Assembly: GCF_023159225.1 (NCBI RefSeq)
Contig: NC_063167.1
Location: 68,759,798-68,823,797 of the forward strand
DNA from: Perognathus longimembris pacificus
Lineage: Eukaryota > Chordata > Mammalia > Rodentia > Heteromyidae
Direction: 5' to 3'
DNA length: 64,000 bases
Below the pieces are notes generated by a model. It did no database searches and had not been told where the DNA came from. It saw only the letters and a list, made by a program, of their open reading frames with translations. This document shows, one piece after another, positions 45,278 to 55,900 of this stretch. A program made the translations under genes and the position numbers. Position 1 is the first letter of the stretch, and each line of letters starts with the position of its first letter.

Positions 45278-45471
45278 TTTTTTTTGCCAGTCCTGGGGCT
45301 TGAACTCCGGGCCTGAGCACTGTCCCTGGCTTCTCTTTGCTCAAGGCTAGCACTCTACCACTTGAGCCACAGCACCACTTCCGGCTTTTTCTATGTATGT
45401 GGTGCTGAGGAATCGAACCCAGAGCTTCATGTAAAGGCAAGCACTCTACCACTAGGCCATATTCCCAGCCC
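45278..45471 (-). repeat. IDL-Geo dimeric SINE
   Basis: Full reverse copy (gccagtcctggggcttgaac ... gtgctgaggaatcgaaccca ... catattcccagccct). A small deletion in the ID-like half removes part of the tRNA-like middle. Confidence 0.9.
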
Positions 45472-46238
45472 TATAGTTTGAATAGGAAGGATTTCCCACA
45501 GTCTCATGGGCTGAAGCTGGTGACACCATTTTGAGACCAGATGGAGGAACTAGGGCCCAGAGGAATGCTTCTCAAGGTTGAGCCTTGTCCCTTGGCCTTT
45601 CCCCTCTCTCTTCCTGGGCATTCTAGAGTGGTCAGCCTATGCTCTGCACTCCTGCACCGCTATGGTTTGCCTCATGACAGCCCAGAAACATGCAACCAAC
45701 TGGCCAGGGACAGATCCTTCTGAAACCATAAGCAAAGCAGGTATTTCCCCCCTCTTTCGTTGTCCTCTGAGGAATGTTGATCACAGCCGGGGAAAGCTAA
45801 CTCACTCTGACAGCTCTTGCTTAGAGTCCCTCGGGCGGCTGTACTCGCATGTCAGTGAGGGCTGCACACACCCAAAGCTCTGCCGTTCTGACTGTTTCAG
45901 ATGGCGTGTTGATGTGGCTGGCATTGACACTGACTGCTGGCTGGGGGCTCGGCTAAAGCTTTCAACTCCCGCACCTGCAAGCACAGAGCCCCTAGCATGG
46001 CACTGAAGAGTGGTGGGGCATCTTACACCAAAACTGGCTTCCCCCCTGACTCGGTATCGCTAGAACACTGCGTGCAGGGTCAAGGCCCTGGCTAACCCAG
46101 CCCTGGAAGCGGTGCCATCACCACTGCCATATTGTGCCATTCTGAAGAGCCACGTGCTCATTCGGAACCAAGTGGAGAGGCACGTATCCCATTTCCTGAT
46201 GAGAGAACTAGTAGAGAGATTGGAACCTTTTCTTGAAA

Positions 46239-46487
46239 ACCAGGCACCAGTGGCTCATACCTGTCATTTTAGTGGCTTACGAGGCTGAGATCTGAAAATC
46301 AGGGTTCATAGCTAGCCTGAGCAGGAAAGTCCATGAGACTCTTTATCTCAGATTACAAGAAGCCCAAACTGAAGCTGTGGCTCAAGTGGCAGAGCACCAG
46401 CCTTCATGAAAAAACACCAAGGCATAGTACTTAGGCCCTGAGTTCAAGCCCCAGTATTGGTATAAAAATAAATAAATAAATAAGCAA
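46239..46487 (+). repeat. Geo-type SINE with B1-like head
   Basis: Forward copy (accaggcaccagtggctcat ... agccccagtattggtat) ending in aaataaataaataaataa. Confidence 0.88.
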
Positions 46488-46689
46488 GCTGTAGGAGCTG
46501 GCTAGCTCATTGCATGGGTGATGGAAAGATGAAGCCTTCAGAGCAAAGCAGGCCCATGGCCTCAACCAGGGTAACAAGAGAGAAGAAGGTAATATAGTTA
46601 ATGAGCATACACATTCCTACGTGGCAATAATTCTTTACTGTATTCTAGCAAGAACAGTTCATTTATCCCTTATAGAATCTCCTCAGGGA

Positions 46690-46785
46690 AAAAGATTTTA
46701 TTGACATCTTCCTTTTACAGATTAGGAAATGCAGGGTTGGGTTGCCCAAGGTAAGTGACAGACTCACGATTCAAATGACCAACAT
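46690..46785 (+). repeat. Old MIR/L2-type fragment
   Basis: Contains ccttttacagattaggaaat and tgcccaaggtaagtgacag, typical decayed phrases. Confidence 0.45.
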
Positions 46786-47215
46786 GACATCATGTCACTG
46801 TCACTGCAGTAAGCACGAGGCCGAAGCAGCTGTCTTGCATATCTTTCTGCATGTCCATCTCCTCTCCCTCCCCATCTACTTCCTCCACCCAGAGGGCCAC
46901 AGTTAGCCACTCACCACCTCTCAGAACTGACCTGCTGGCAGGTCCTGGGGGAAAACTTCCACACGGGTGTCGGTGATGGATGAGGAAGACCCTAGGATAG
47001 GCTCCTTACCAAGGCAGCCACAATTCCCTCTTCTCAATGGACAAACCAAGTCAGTGTGTCCTCTCCTTAGTTCTGGAAAATTTCTGTGACCCACAGAATC
47101 TAATGTGGTACTGTGTTATTTTCTAGGACCAGGCCCTAAGAAACCAGGGCTTCTACTTTTTCTCAGTCTTTCTCATGTCTCTCTCGGTCTCTCTCTTGGT
47201 CTCTTCCCCTTCCCG

Positions 47216-47400
47216 CCGGTGTTGATACTAGAGCTTGAACTCAGGTCCTCAAGCTCTTGCTTAACTTTTTTGCTCAGGGCTGTTGTTCTATGATTGGAGC
47301 CACATCTCCATTTCCAGCTTTTTGCTGGCTAATTGGAGGTAAAAGACTCGTGGACTTTTGTGCCCAGGCTGGCTTTGAATCACAGTCCTCATGTCTCCAG
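47216..47400 (-). repeat. Geo-type SINE, head truncated
   Basis: Reverse copy (tgatactagagcttgaactc ... gaatcacagtcctcatgtct). The outermost head bases are lost. Confidence 0.8.
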
Positions 47401-47444
47401 AGCAGCTTGTCCACTGTTGAATATCACTGAGCGACCTCGGGTGC

Positions 47445-47510
47445 TGCCAGAGAGTTGCTCAAACTATCCAAGCCTGAGTTCCTCACCCATAAAATAAAAT
47501 CATGGTTATT
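47445..47510 (+). repeat. MIR SINE relic
   Basis: Short piece, tgagttcctcacccataaaa, corresponding to the MIR segment with cctcatctgtaaaa. Confidence 0.4.
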
Positions 47511-48984
47511 TTAGCCACTAGAATCTGGGTTGACTCGGAACACAGCATGGGAAAACATGCATGTTTTCATACAATCATCCTGTGAGCACTATCTGATAGA
47601 CTTGGACATTTAAATAGAGCGATTCTGTGATTTACCCAAGGTCTCCTAGGAAGCACAAGACTCAGCTTGCATTTTTACCCGAACTTGTACTTGGGGAGTC
47701 TGACTCCAGAGCTCCCCACTGAAGCCTTTTATTATGCTGCGTCTTAGAGGGTCCACGTGCCCTTCCTTGGAGGGGAGCTTGCATTTCAACCATAAACATT
47801 ACCTTTTGCCAAAGAATGGCTGTACAATGAATTACTTTTTTTTTTTTTTTTAAGTACTGGAGCAGTTTGGTAAGTGGCAAGAGTTGGAGTCATAGGGCAG
47901 GGCAAAACTCAGCAAAATTCAGGACAGTGGGGAGGATTTGCTTATCTTCTAGCATCTACCACAAGCGTTGAATGAATAACCCTCTAAGGAGTGACAGAGT
48001 GGGAGAGGCTGGGAGTGGGGGTTGGGGCACTGAGCTCAGAACAGAAAGGGTTTTTCTGCCATCTGGTGGCCATGCCTGGAACAACAATTTCCTCTGGGTG
48101 GCAAGGAAAAAGGGAAACCCTCAAAGAATCCTTTGGGGTCCTTAGTTGTGTCTAAGATCACACAGCATGCAGCATCCTTCCAGACTGGAATGGGATTGGG
48201 TGGGAGCGAGGCTTCCTCAGGATCCAGACATCTTGCCTCTTCGGGTGGCTGTTCTTGTGGTAGGCAGGAAGTAGTCCATTCCACTCTTAAGGAGCTTAGC
48301 ATTCAGTGGGTGCTTAATAAATATTTGTGATTGAAATTTCAGAAAGTGGTATCATGTCCTATATTTCATCCCAAAGATTCTAATAGCGATAGCTAACCAG
48401 AATTGAAGAGTGATTCTCAGAACTTAGAACGTAGACTTGCACCTGCCTACTCCCCACCTCTCCGACCCTGACTATACCAGCAAGGCTTCTGCCTCCCTGC
48501 GCATATTCTTAGACCTCTAGACACTGGTGCCTTCAGCACCCCAGCCTCACAGAGTGGACAGGGATAGCATCTGGGCAGGACAGGAATGTCCCCTGCACAG
48601 CCCTGGGAGAGACTAGCATACACCCCCTTCACATCAGATGGGGACTCATCGTCCTCACCTGGAAAAGTCCAGGCCAGAAATAGCTTCCTGAGAGAATGGT
48701 TGTAAAGACAGCAGAAGGTTACGCATGTGGAGAAGTTGGAACCCGATGAGGCCCCTCACAAATATGTGCTTATCTAAGGGCATTTCCTAAGGAAATAACT
48801 ATATCCGTTATCTATATCTATATACATATATACATTTCCAAACTTCTCAGCCAGGCAGCCATCACCCTTAGGATGATAGCCACCTATCCCAGATCAAGAT
48901 TTTGCCCCAAAGTTTTGCTCAGGATTTTTGCCTCACCCCCTCCTCTCTTCTCAATCCCAATAGTGGATACGATATGGAGAAGGA

Positions 48985-49248
48985 GCTAGACACTGGTGGC
49001 TTATACCTATAACTCTAGCTACTCAGGTGGCTTATAGCTATAACTCTAGATCTTACTCAGGAGGATAAAAATCTGAGGATTGTGGTTTGAAGCCGGCTTG
49101 GGAAAGAAAAGTCCACGAGATTCTTATTTCCAAATAACCAGCAAAAAGAAAAAAAAAAAGAAAGTGAAGGTACAGCTCAAGTGGTATAGTACCATCCTTG
49201 AGCGGAAAGCTGGATTTCCCAAGCCCTGAGTTCAAGTCCCAATATCAA
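48985..49248 (+). repeat. Geo-type SINE with internal duplication
   Basis: Forward copy. The head segment ggtggcttatacctataact ... ctactcag is repeated as ggtggcttatagctataact, a direct duplication of about 30 bases. The CA-repeat tail (49249-49268) lies just beyond the SLC6A17 poly(A) site. Confidence 0.87.
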
Positions 49249-49302
49249 CACACACACACACACACACAAAGATAAAAGAGGATATGTGGTAAGAACAGAC
49301 AC

Positions 49303-49308
49303 TTTATT
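49303..49308 (-). terminator. SLC6A17: Candidate SLC6A17 polyadenylation signal AATAAA
   Basis: The minus strand reads ggtgtacaataaagtgtctg. About 35 bases further on lies a TG repeat, the complement of a SINE's CA tail, which would act as the GU-rich downstream element. Another AATAAA match at 49840-49845 has no such element. Confidence 0.55.
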
Positions 49309-50564
49309 GTACACCAGGGTTGGAGAAAAAGGAAGGAGTGCCCAAGGGGGTTGACAATGTCTCATGCCTCCCCTGGGCTGAGAGGTCTTGGGCCCAGGGC
49401 TCTGACCAGCCATGGGACACGTGGACTTGTGCTGTTCTGAATTTGTACCAGGACTGGAAGTGACTGCCTGGCATGTGTGCTTGGGTCTGTACAAAGCAGG
49501 GTTTTCTGTGAGAAGGAACCCTGGGCCCTCCGCCCTCAGCCTCAGTCACTGGGCCCTGTGACGGGACCACATCTCCCACATTTCAGGGCCTAGTGAAGAG
49601 ACCCAGGGGTGTGCAGAGTTGTCAGGTGCATTACAACCTGCTCGGTCTCGCTTCTTTTTCACAGTGGGGAGGACTCTAGCAGGGAATGTGTAACTGTGAG
49701 GAGGGGGGCAGAGGGAACCCCCCCCCCCCGGCCTGGTAATACTGCAGGCCTGCATGGGCCCTGAAGCTCCCAGCCTCATGGCCTCTGCAGGCGGACTCAG
49801 GGCCTCTTCCTACACTAAGCAAGCAGCAGACCCTGCAGATTTATTGCTTTGGGGCAGACACCAACCACACCAACCTCACCTTGTGTGCCCCACCTGTCTG
49901 TCCCTCATATCTGGGCTTCAGGCATCATGGTTCCTCAGTAGAGAGGGTGAAAGGCTCCCTGAGCAAGAAGCTGGTAATTGAGGTGGAGGACAGAGAGTGT
50001 AGGGAAGTCTTACAGGCATTCCTCTGCCCTGCCCCAAATCTCCACTCACAGTCCCCAGAGCAGTGGACGTGGGGGCCTTGTACTGGGACTTGGGCACCAA
50101 TCCCTTCTCTTTCCTGCAGGGAAGCTGGACTGGGGTCTAGCTTGCCAGGTGACCCTACCTGCCCTTGATGGCCTGTGGGGGCAGCAGAGGTTTCACAGTA
50201 CAACTAGGGCAGCTGCTCCTTTCTGAGCTGTGAGAACCATCACAAGGACAGGTGTAGGGCAGAGGCGTTGTACGAAACCATCTGAAGACATGCAGTACTT
50301 TTCCTGCCCAAGAGCTTGTGACCACAGTGGGAAAAGCAAATGGTTGGCTAGAAAATGAATTTTGAGGGGGCTTCTCTCTTCCCAAGGCCCTCCTTCTCAC
50401 AAGAGGTGTAAAGACTAGGAATCACCAGCAAGACATGTGCCTTACCCATAAAGCTGAGGGAGCGGGGAGGGCGGGGGGAGGCAGCCTGGGCCTCCAAGAG
50501 GTGGTAAACACTGGGAGGGTCACAAGTCAACACCCTACACACACTCACACTCGTGTATGTACAC

Positions 50565-50565
<1 letters not shown>

Positions 50566-50608
<43 letters not shown>
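50566..50608. repeat. (CA)n microsatellite in SLC6A17 3' UTR
   Basis: About 21 ca units; TG/UG repeat in the transcript. Confidence 0.97.
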
Positions 50609-50610
<2 letters not shown>

Positions 50611-51360
50611 TCTGAGCCCTACGAACACACAGTAAAGACTCAGTCAGGACAGAGCCTGGCCTACAGCAAAAGGCTACAATGAACACTACCAAGCCCACGA
50701 CAAAGCGGACAGCCCCAGCTCAGCCCACTCTTGCAGACTCCCAGGCTGGGGCTTTAGACCAGCCACGCTACAAAATTAAAAATATATCAAATATACAATG
50801 AAAATAGATCTGTACAGCACTGAGGATGAAAATAGTCCACCAGCCACAGTATAATATGGGGTTTGTCATTTCACAGCATTTACACCCACATATACAGATT
50901 GAATGTACAATAGAAATAGCATAGAGAGAAGAGGATAGATAGTGGAGTCTTCTCCTGGGGCCTGGTTTTCCTGCTGCTAATTCTGCTTAGGACTAGGCAT
51001 GCGGCCCGGTAGAAGGCTTTGTTGGGGGTGGGGGAGGGTTCTGATGGTAGGCTGCTGTACCCCAAAACTCATCTTTTTGGGAGATCTGCGCTCCACTCAA
51101 ATACTGGGATAGGTGGGATTAAGGAGAGCTAGAAATAAGAGGTGTGGGGGAGGGCTGGTTGGGAGGATGCCCCTTCCCCACCTAAGGAGGGAGATAACCC
51201 GAGGACCCATGGCTAAAGAGGGGACCTGAGCCTTCTCTGTTCCTCCTAATACTACGAGCAGTTGGGGGGGGGTCACTAAAATGACTCAGGCCCCTCTCTG
51301 AAGGTGCCCCAGGCCTGTATCTGCCCTGAAAACCAGAGTGCTCAAAGATGGAACAAGACT

Positions 51361-51410
51361 TCTATCCATCTACCCACCCACCCACCCATCTACCCATTCA
51401 TCCTTTCACC
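51361..51410. repeat. CCCA/ATCC-type simple repeat
   Basis: Degenerate tetranucleotide array (ctacccacccacccacccat, then tacccattcatcc). Confidence 0.8.
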
Positions 51411-52618
51411 CAACCACAGACACTTCTTCTCTGGTCAGGTCCTGCACTCTGAGAATAGTCCCTATCTGGGGGGAGATCCTGACGGTGGGGGCTGGGGGGT
51501 ACATGTCAGAGGCTCCGCCCTGCAGCACTGTGTGTGGCGTGGCCCACCACTAGCCAGGGGAGCTTGGGAAAGATTTCCAGGGTGTTTGCACAAGATGTGT
51601 GGGTGCCACGGGGAGAGGGAATGGCAGCCCAGAGGAGCGCCAGAATAACCTGTCTTTCTCCAGAAACAAGGTTTCCTGGTGAAGAGCCCCTGAACATTTA
51701 AGGGAGAATCCACCACTAGAGAGAAAACAAGGCCCTGGGTGGGAGAGGGAAGTGTGCTTCGGTTGTGCTCCAAACCATCAAGATTGTGCTGGAAACAGTC
51801 AAGTTGTGCTCTGGAAACTTTGCTTTGCACTGTCCCCTTTTCTCTTGAGAAAGAGGGGTCCAGGCTGGGTGGAGGGGGGGCCAGGAGATGGCTAAACCCT
51901 AGTGTAGGTGGGAAGGTTTGGGGCCTAGTTGTTGTCTTTCCAGGTAGGATGAAGGAGCATACCCTAGCCACCCCAATAAGGGCAATGACACCCAAATATC
52001 CCGCCCAAAGCCAGGAGGCCAAGGAGCCCCCTCGGCAGCCAAGATGGCTGTTCAAGCCACAGGGTACCACCTACCTCACCAGACAGCATTAGGAAGCTTC
52101 TCTATGCCTTCTGCCAAGTCTGCACCCTAAGTCCTGGCCCTGAGGCTCCCCCCTTCCCTCCACCTAACCAGGCAGTCCCCTGGTTCAGAAGCTTCCCAGT
52201 CTGGTTTTGGTGGTTCTTCTCCCCACCATCATGTGACCCCTCCAGAGGACCGGTCCTCAGACCTCAGGACTGCAGGTGGCAGGTTATAGGAGGGTGGGGT
52301 GACTCTCAAAGTGGCTGCTTGGACTCCCCCCCCCGCCCCGGGAATCTGGACTTGTGGGTTGTTCTGGTGACATGGCTGCAATTTGTTGAGAAGTTCTCAA
52401 GGGTGAGATGTGGGGGCACAGGGCTGTGCCCAGCTTCCTGCTCAAAATGAGGGAGCAGAATGCCGGGGGCATGGGTGGGGAGTGCGGCCAGGTGGACCCT
52501 CTGTGCTTGGCAGAGGGCCTGGCCTAGACCTGATGGCCACCATGGATGAAGAGGGTAGGCCCAGACAAGTGGGAGGAGCGGGTAGGCAGGGGGGAAAAGG
52601 GCAGCATGGGGGTCGTGG

Positions 52619-52987
52619 TCACAGCTCTGACTCAGGGGTGCTGGCCAGGAGGTAGCCGCTTCCATAGCGTCCATTGGGGTTGCCGCTGGTATCTAGGGGC
52701 GATGTGCTGCCGGGTCCCAGATAGGAGCGGTGGGTGGGCATGGGGGAGGGCGCCTCACTGGGCACCTTGCTGAGGATAAAGCGGGTCTCGTCGTTCTCTT
52801 CCAGGTTCGAGATGTCCTTCATCATGCGGCCCTTCTTGTAGGACACGGAGAGGGTGTTGGAGCCATCAGACAGCAGGTGGAAATGTCTCAGGATGAACAC
52901 CACGGGGATGGGCAGGGTTGCCACAACGATGAGGGTGACCAGCAGTGCCATGGCCCAGTTAGGGAAATACAGGTAGCGCTCTGCAGC
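52619..52987 (-). CDS. SLC6A17: SLC6A17 last coding exon (TM12 and C-terminal tail)
   Basis: 369 bases, phase 0, acceptor gcctccag before gctgcagagcgc. It encodes [13 protein letters not shown]12 ([20 protein letters not shown]), then a long cytoplasmic tail with [17 protein letters not shown], an acidic [10 protein letters not shown] segment and the Ser/Pro-rich end, finishing STPESEL and TGA. The length and ending agree with mammalian NTT4, which has a longer tail than plasma-membrane SLC6 transporters. Confidence 0.97.
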   Translation of the reverse strand, partial: AAERYLYFPNWAMALLVTLIVVATLPIPVVFILRHFHLLSDGSNTLSVSYKKGRMMKDISNLEENDETRFILSKVPSEAPSPMPTHRSYLGPGSTSPLDTSGNPNGRYGSGYLLASTPESEL

Positions 52988-55900
52988 CTGGAGGCGGTGA
53001 GCGGGAAGGGCTGCTGGGGGAACGGTGGCGGCAAACACCTCCCTGTTCTCCCCCCCCACCCAGGCCTGCAAGACAGCCATCTTTCTGCCCTCACTCACTG
53101 TCCGCCCCTCCTCTCCCCTCCCACCACCCTGAGCAGGCATCAGCCAAGGGAGCAATCACCAGGGGCACGGCTGGACTTGAACTCACCATCTTGGTTTAGG
53201 TGTCTCAGTCATCTCCATAGATATGGAGAGAAACTAAGGGTTAGAAAGACCCAGACAAATGTGTTCATCTTAGTGAGTCTCAGTATCCCCGTGTGTGCCT
53301 CAGGGATAATGCCAGTGCTCAGGGTTATCGTACAGATGGCAGATTTGGTATGGCACAACGCCTGACAGAGTCTGGCGTAGAGCTGATGCCCTTGAGAGGT
53401 TTATCTGGTTGCACTGAAGGCCTGAGGAGGCCCGTGCTTCCCTGGGGTCTCCAGGGCCCACCACTTACCTCCTCCTTGATCCAGGCACTGTAGCCCGGGG
53501 GGGTCACCCCCAGCTGGATGATGCTGGCTGTGGTAAGCACGGCCATGCACAGGGGAGACACAAACTTCCACATGTAGAAGTAGAAGCGGTAGGGTTGGAA
53601 TCCCAGCATCTCCGTCAGCTCCTGCATGAACCTGCCAGGCATCAAAGAGGGCACCTTCACCACTGTTCCCCCCTTGCCCTCAGCCACCTCTTCCAAAAAG
53701 CCTTCGGTAAATAGTTCCTTCTAGGCTTTTCCATTCCATTCTAGGCTATTCTAATCTATTCTTATTGGGGCTTGAACTCAGGGCCTTCTGCTCTCACTTG
53801 TCTTTTTCACTCTGACATTCTACGACTTGAGCCACCCTTCCACTTCTGGCTTTTTGCTGATTAGTTAGACATAAGTTTCACAGACTTTCCTGCCTGGGCT
53901 GGCTTTGAATTACGATCTTCGGATCTCAGCCCTTTCAGTAGCTAGGATTACAAGTATGAGCCACCAACACCCTTTCTAGGTTTTTCCTTCAAGGCTGACA
54001 CTCTACTATATTTTATTTTATTCTTTTTTCTTTTTATTGTGCCAGTACTGGGGCATTGTCCCTTCTCTTTTCACTCAAGGCTGATGTGGTACCATTTAAG
54101 CCACACTTTTTTTTTTTTTTTTAGTGATTAGCTGGAGATAAAAGTTTCTCAGACTTTCCTGCCTGGACTAGCTCCAAACCTCAGTCCTCAGAGCTCAGCC
54201 TTCTGAATAGCTAGGTTTGCAGATGTGAACCAGCTGCCCCTGGCTCTTCCCAGGCCCTTGTGTAGGGCTCGCCTTCTGTGCTCATGGTGCGATGCCTGGG
54301 TGGACTCTTGGAGGCTCTGCTCTACCTCACATCGTGTTTCATCCAAGGACATGATACAGCCCAGCAGGCCTGCCCTGGGTGGAGGATGGCTAAGTGTGTA
54401 CAGGCACCAGTCGGGTTCACAGGAGCACCTGTGCATGGCTCGCGCCTCCCCCTGCTGGAGAAGATGCAGCAATGCACCTCCTTAGCATCCAAGTTTCTCA
54501 CCTCAGGGTCTAGGATTGCTAGAATTGTAGGAGACAAGCAGATTGTGTAGCAGACCACTCATCTTTCCCTAAGTTATACTACCTGGAATCTGGCAGTTCA
54601 TTCTATTACAGATGAAAGAAATCATGAGTGTTAACAATACTGTGACTTTGTCACCAGTAGATGAAATCACATATTTTCATATTGCATTATAGTTATAGGA
54701 GGTACCTAAAACATTCTTTATATTCATCACTTCTTTGAAATCACATTTGGTACTAGATCCACAAGTAGATCTTATAACTTAATGCAATAAAAATTAACTA
54801 CATGTACTTTATTATTCTGCAAATTAAACAATATTTTTTAGTTTATTTTGTTACACATTTAAAAATTATATTGTTGGTCGGAGGTGTGGCTTAAGAGGTA
54901 GAGAGCTTTCCTTGAATATTCAGTCTTGAGTTTAAACCTCAATACCACTAATTAGTCAGTCAATAAAAATGATACTCTTGCCAGGTCCTGGTGGCTCACA
55001 CTTGTAATCTTAGTAATTCAGGAAGCTGAGACCTAAGGATCACTGTTCAAAGCCAGCCCAGGCAGGAAAATCTGTGAGACTCTTTTCTCCAATTAACCAC
55101 CAGAAAACCAGAAGTGGAGCTGTGGCTTAAAGTGGTAGAGTACTCACTAGCCCAATGACCAGCCAAAAACAAACAAGCAAAAATGATAGTCTGAAGAACA
55201 CTAGTTTTGCACACCTGTAATCCTAGCTTACTCAGCAGGCTAAGATCTGAGGATTGTGGTTCAAAGCCAGCCCAGGAAGAAAAATGTGTGAGATTCTCAT
55301 CTCCGATAAACCAGCAAAAAGCTGGAAGTTTCTGAAGCTGTGGCTCAAGTGGTAGAGTGCGATCCTTGAGCAAAAAAAATGTGAAAGACGATTCTCAGGC
55401 CCTGAGTTCAAGTCCCAGTATTGGCACACACATTTAAAAAAGATATTCTGAGAATGGCACAGAATGGAGTCCTTTGCACCCAGAGTTAGAACTCTTCTAG
55501 CAGTGTCTTCCAGCCCTGATTCACAAGGTAGACACAGGACAGTCCCCTTTTCTTATGCAAGTGGCTCCTGTGAGAGTGCCCCAGTTCCAAGACTATCTAG
55601 ACATCAGGAAGGGTCACGGTGGAAGGGTTACTGGAAGTCCCAGGTTCCGCTGAGGACAAGAACTGAGTGGCCACAGGCCATGCTGAGCTGAACCCAGCAG
55701 GTGGGAAGAGCTTCCTCTGGGAGCTTTGTGGGAACATGGATTTGTCCTTAAAGAAAGGACGAGGCTGAGCACTGACTGCAAATGAAGTCTTTCCTCAGGC
55801 AGGCCAGAAGACCAGGCCCTTTCTCATCACTGAATCATCTTACCCTGCCTGACTCCAAACTCGGAGCCAAAACACCCTTTGAAATTGTAGCCATTAAGGG

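Larger units (their letters stand above)
37131..49284. other. Intergenic region between SLC6A17 and KCNC4
   Basis: No exon was recognised. It holds about a dozen SINEs, two of the three IDL-Geo dimers, an MaLR interior fragment, a pair of opposite-facing LINE-end-like pieces and several microsatellites. Repeat-free stretches (37500-38200, 40140-41780, 45480-46230, 47690-48980) show nothing I can name. Confidence 0.7.
49285..52618 (-). other. SLC6A17: SLC6A17 3' untranslated region (inferred)
   Basis: The 3.3 kb after the TGA at 52619-52621 contains no SINE, whereas SINEs start immediately beyond 49.25 kb. A long 3' UTR of this order is known for SLC6A17 in human. It holds a CA tract at 50566-50608, an ACCC/ATCC repeat near 51361-51410 and an AU-rich part at 50760-50960 (minus-strand ttgtatatttgatatatttt). 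The end rests on the AATAAA at 49303. I cannot exclude intergenic sequence in the distal part. Confidence 0.6.

Noticed and set aside
48985..49248. Tandem duplication as a candidate regulatory repeat
   Set aside because: The repeated unit is part of the SINE head and is explained by slippage within that element.
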